Notes under the pieces: generated by a model
The model's input: the letters and a program-made list of their open reading frames with translations, nothing else
Told to the model about the DNA's origin: nothing
Database searches by the model: none
Assembly: GCA_030695285.1 (NCBI GenBank)
Contig: JAUYTF010000009.1
Location: 1 to 5,717 of the forward strand
Direction: 5' to 3'
Origin: Eubacteriales bacterium
Lineage (GTDB): Bacteria > Bacillota > Clostridia > Christensenellales > CAG-138
DNA length: 5,717 bases
In this document: positions 5,312 through 5,717 of the stretch, piece by piece
How the letters are laid out: each line of letters starts with the position of its first letter
Numbering within the stretch: position 1 is the stretch's first letter
Position numbers and translations under genes: made by a program

Positions 5312-5327
5312 CGATCCGTCAGGATCG
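5312..5327. repeat. Inverted repeat over the stop codon of the patatin-like gene
   Basis: CGATCC and GGATCG form a perfect 6-bp stem with a 4-nt loop GTCA that contains the gene's stop codon on the minus strand. No T run follows on that strand. Three GATC tetramers fall within about 24 bp here. It could be a weak 3'-end hairpin or chance. Confidence 0.4.
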
Positions 5328-5717
5328 GATGAGCCTTTCAATTGCAGGCAGTGCTTCCCGCGCCGAGCGTCTGCCCTCCTCGATGGTCGCATCCGCCTTG
5401 TCAATCTGAAACCGCCCCTGTACAAACAGCACTTCGGGCGAGAGCATGATGTCCGCTTCTTCCCTGCGGTACTTGGTGAGCTCCCATTGCATGATCGAGA
5501 TGGTGTGGTTCATCAGCGCATAAGCGCTCATGTCGGAAACATCCTTCGCATCCCCGTGATAGCCCACGTCCACGCCGATGACCACGTCCATACCGTGATC
5601 GCGCAGGGTTTTGCAGGGCACGCGCTCCAGCACACCGCCGTCGATATACGTCTTTTTATTGAGCTTGGCCGGCTCGAAGAACGCGGGGATCGACATGCTC
5701 GCGCGGATGCTCTCGTG
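5319..5717 (-). CDS. Patatin-like phospholipase (RssA/NTE-type), C-terminal part only
   Basis: Only the last 132 residues are in the window and the frame is open to the right edge, so the true start is outside. Patatin-like proteins are serine acyl hydrolases with a Ser-Asp dyad. The visible part begins HESIRASMSIPAFFEP, the typical run after the nucleophile region, followed by TYIDGGVLERVPCKTLRDHG and VVIGVDVGY. The DGG within it, about residues 26-28 of the visible part, supplies the catalytic aspartate. The GXSXG nucleophile elbow must lie off the window. The remainder (EADIMLSPEV and a charged C-terminal helix ending ERLIRS) matches the end of RssA-like proteins. It converges on tmcAL, and an inverted repeat overlaps its stop codon. 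The biological substrate is unknown, and no partner gene is visible. Confidence 0.9.
   Translation of the reverse strand, partial: HESIRASMSIPAFFEPAKLNKKTYIDGGVLERVPCKTLRDHGMDVVIGVDVGYHGDAKDVSDMSAYALMNHTISIMQWELTKYRREEADIMLSPEVLFVQGRFQIDKADATIEEGRRSAREALPAIERLIRS

Noticed and set aside
1..5717. A novel defence, mobile or CRISPR-like system
   Set aside because: Every sizeable coding stretch belongs to a known housekeeping or RiPP family. No direct repeats, terminal inverted repeats, integrase, transposase or spacer-like array were seen on either strand.

Overview
This 5.7 kb window looks chromosomal and comes from a member of the Clostridia (Firmicutes/Bacillota) with fairly GC-rich coding DNA. 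The evidence is a SCIFF peptide gene with its radical-SAM maturase (a pair that is almost a clade marker for Clostridia), the pta-ackA acetate pathway as a two-gene operon, a TmcAL (YlbM) homologue beside it, and strong GGAG-type ribosome binding sites. The genus cannot be named from the sequence alone.

Layout, right to left along the minus strand. From a central divergent promoter region (about 3776-3962), pta (phosphotransacetylase) and ackA (acetate kinase) run leftward, separated by 15 nt, with the ackA ribosome binding site overlapping the pta stop codon. After 83 nt that hold a good -10 box comes scfA, a 47-residue Cys-rich precursor peptide. Then 133 nt with a terminator-like hairpin lead into scfB, the SCIFF maturase, which starts at TTG and runs off the left edge with only its last ~50 residues missing. 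On the plus strand, tmcAL (tRNA-Met cytidine acetate ligase) runs rightward from the same divergent region and ends at a hairpin terminator. A patatin-like phospholipase gene converges on it from the right edge and is only partly present.

How the genes fit together. Pta and AckA convert acetyl-CoA to acetate with ATP formation. TmcAL is known in Bacillus subtilis to use acetate plus ATP to make N4-acetylcytidine at the wobble base of elongator tRNA-Met. An acetate producer and an acetate-dependent tRNA modifier therefore share one intergenic region. Each arm of a 9-bp inverted repeat there reads as an extended -10 promoter, one for each direction. The scfA/scfB pair makes a thioether-crosslinked ranthipeptide; this copy has seven cysteines rather than the six that name the family.

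No gene-free stretch exceeds 300 bases. No tRNA, rRNA, CRISPR array, insertion sequence or phage gene was seen. The core functions are known families. The less ordinary content is in the regulatory DNA: the divergent palindromic promoter pair, the scfA-scfB attenuator-like hairpin with alternative hairpins behind it, and the inverted repeat over the scfA promoter.
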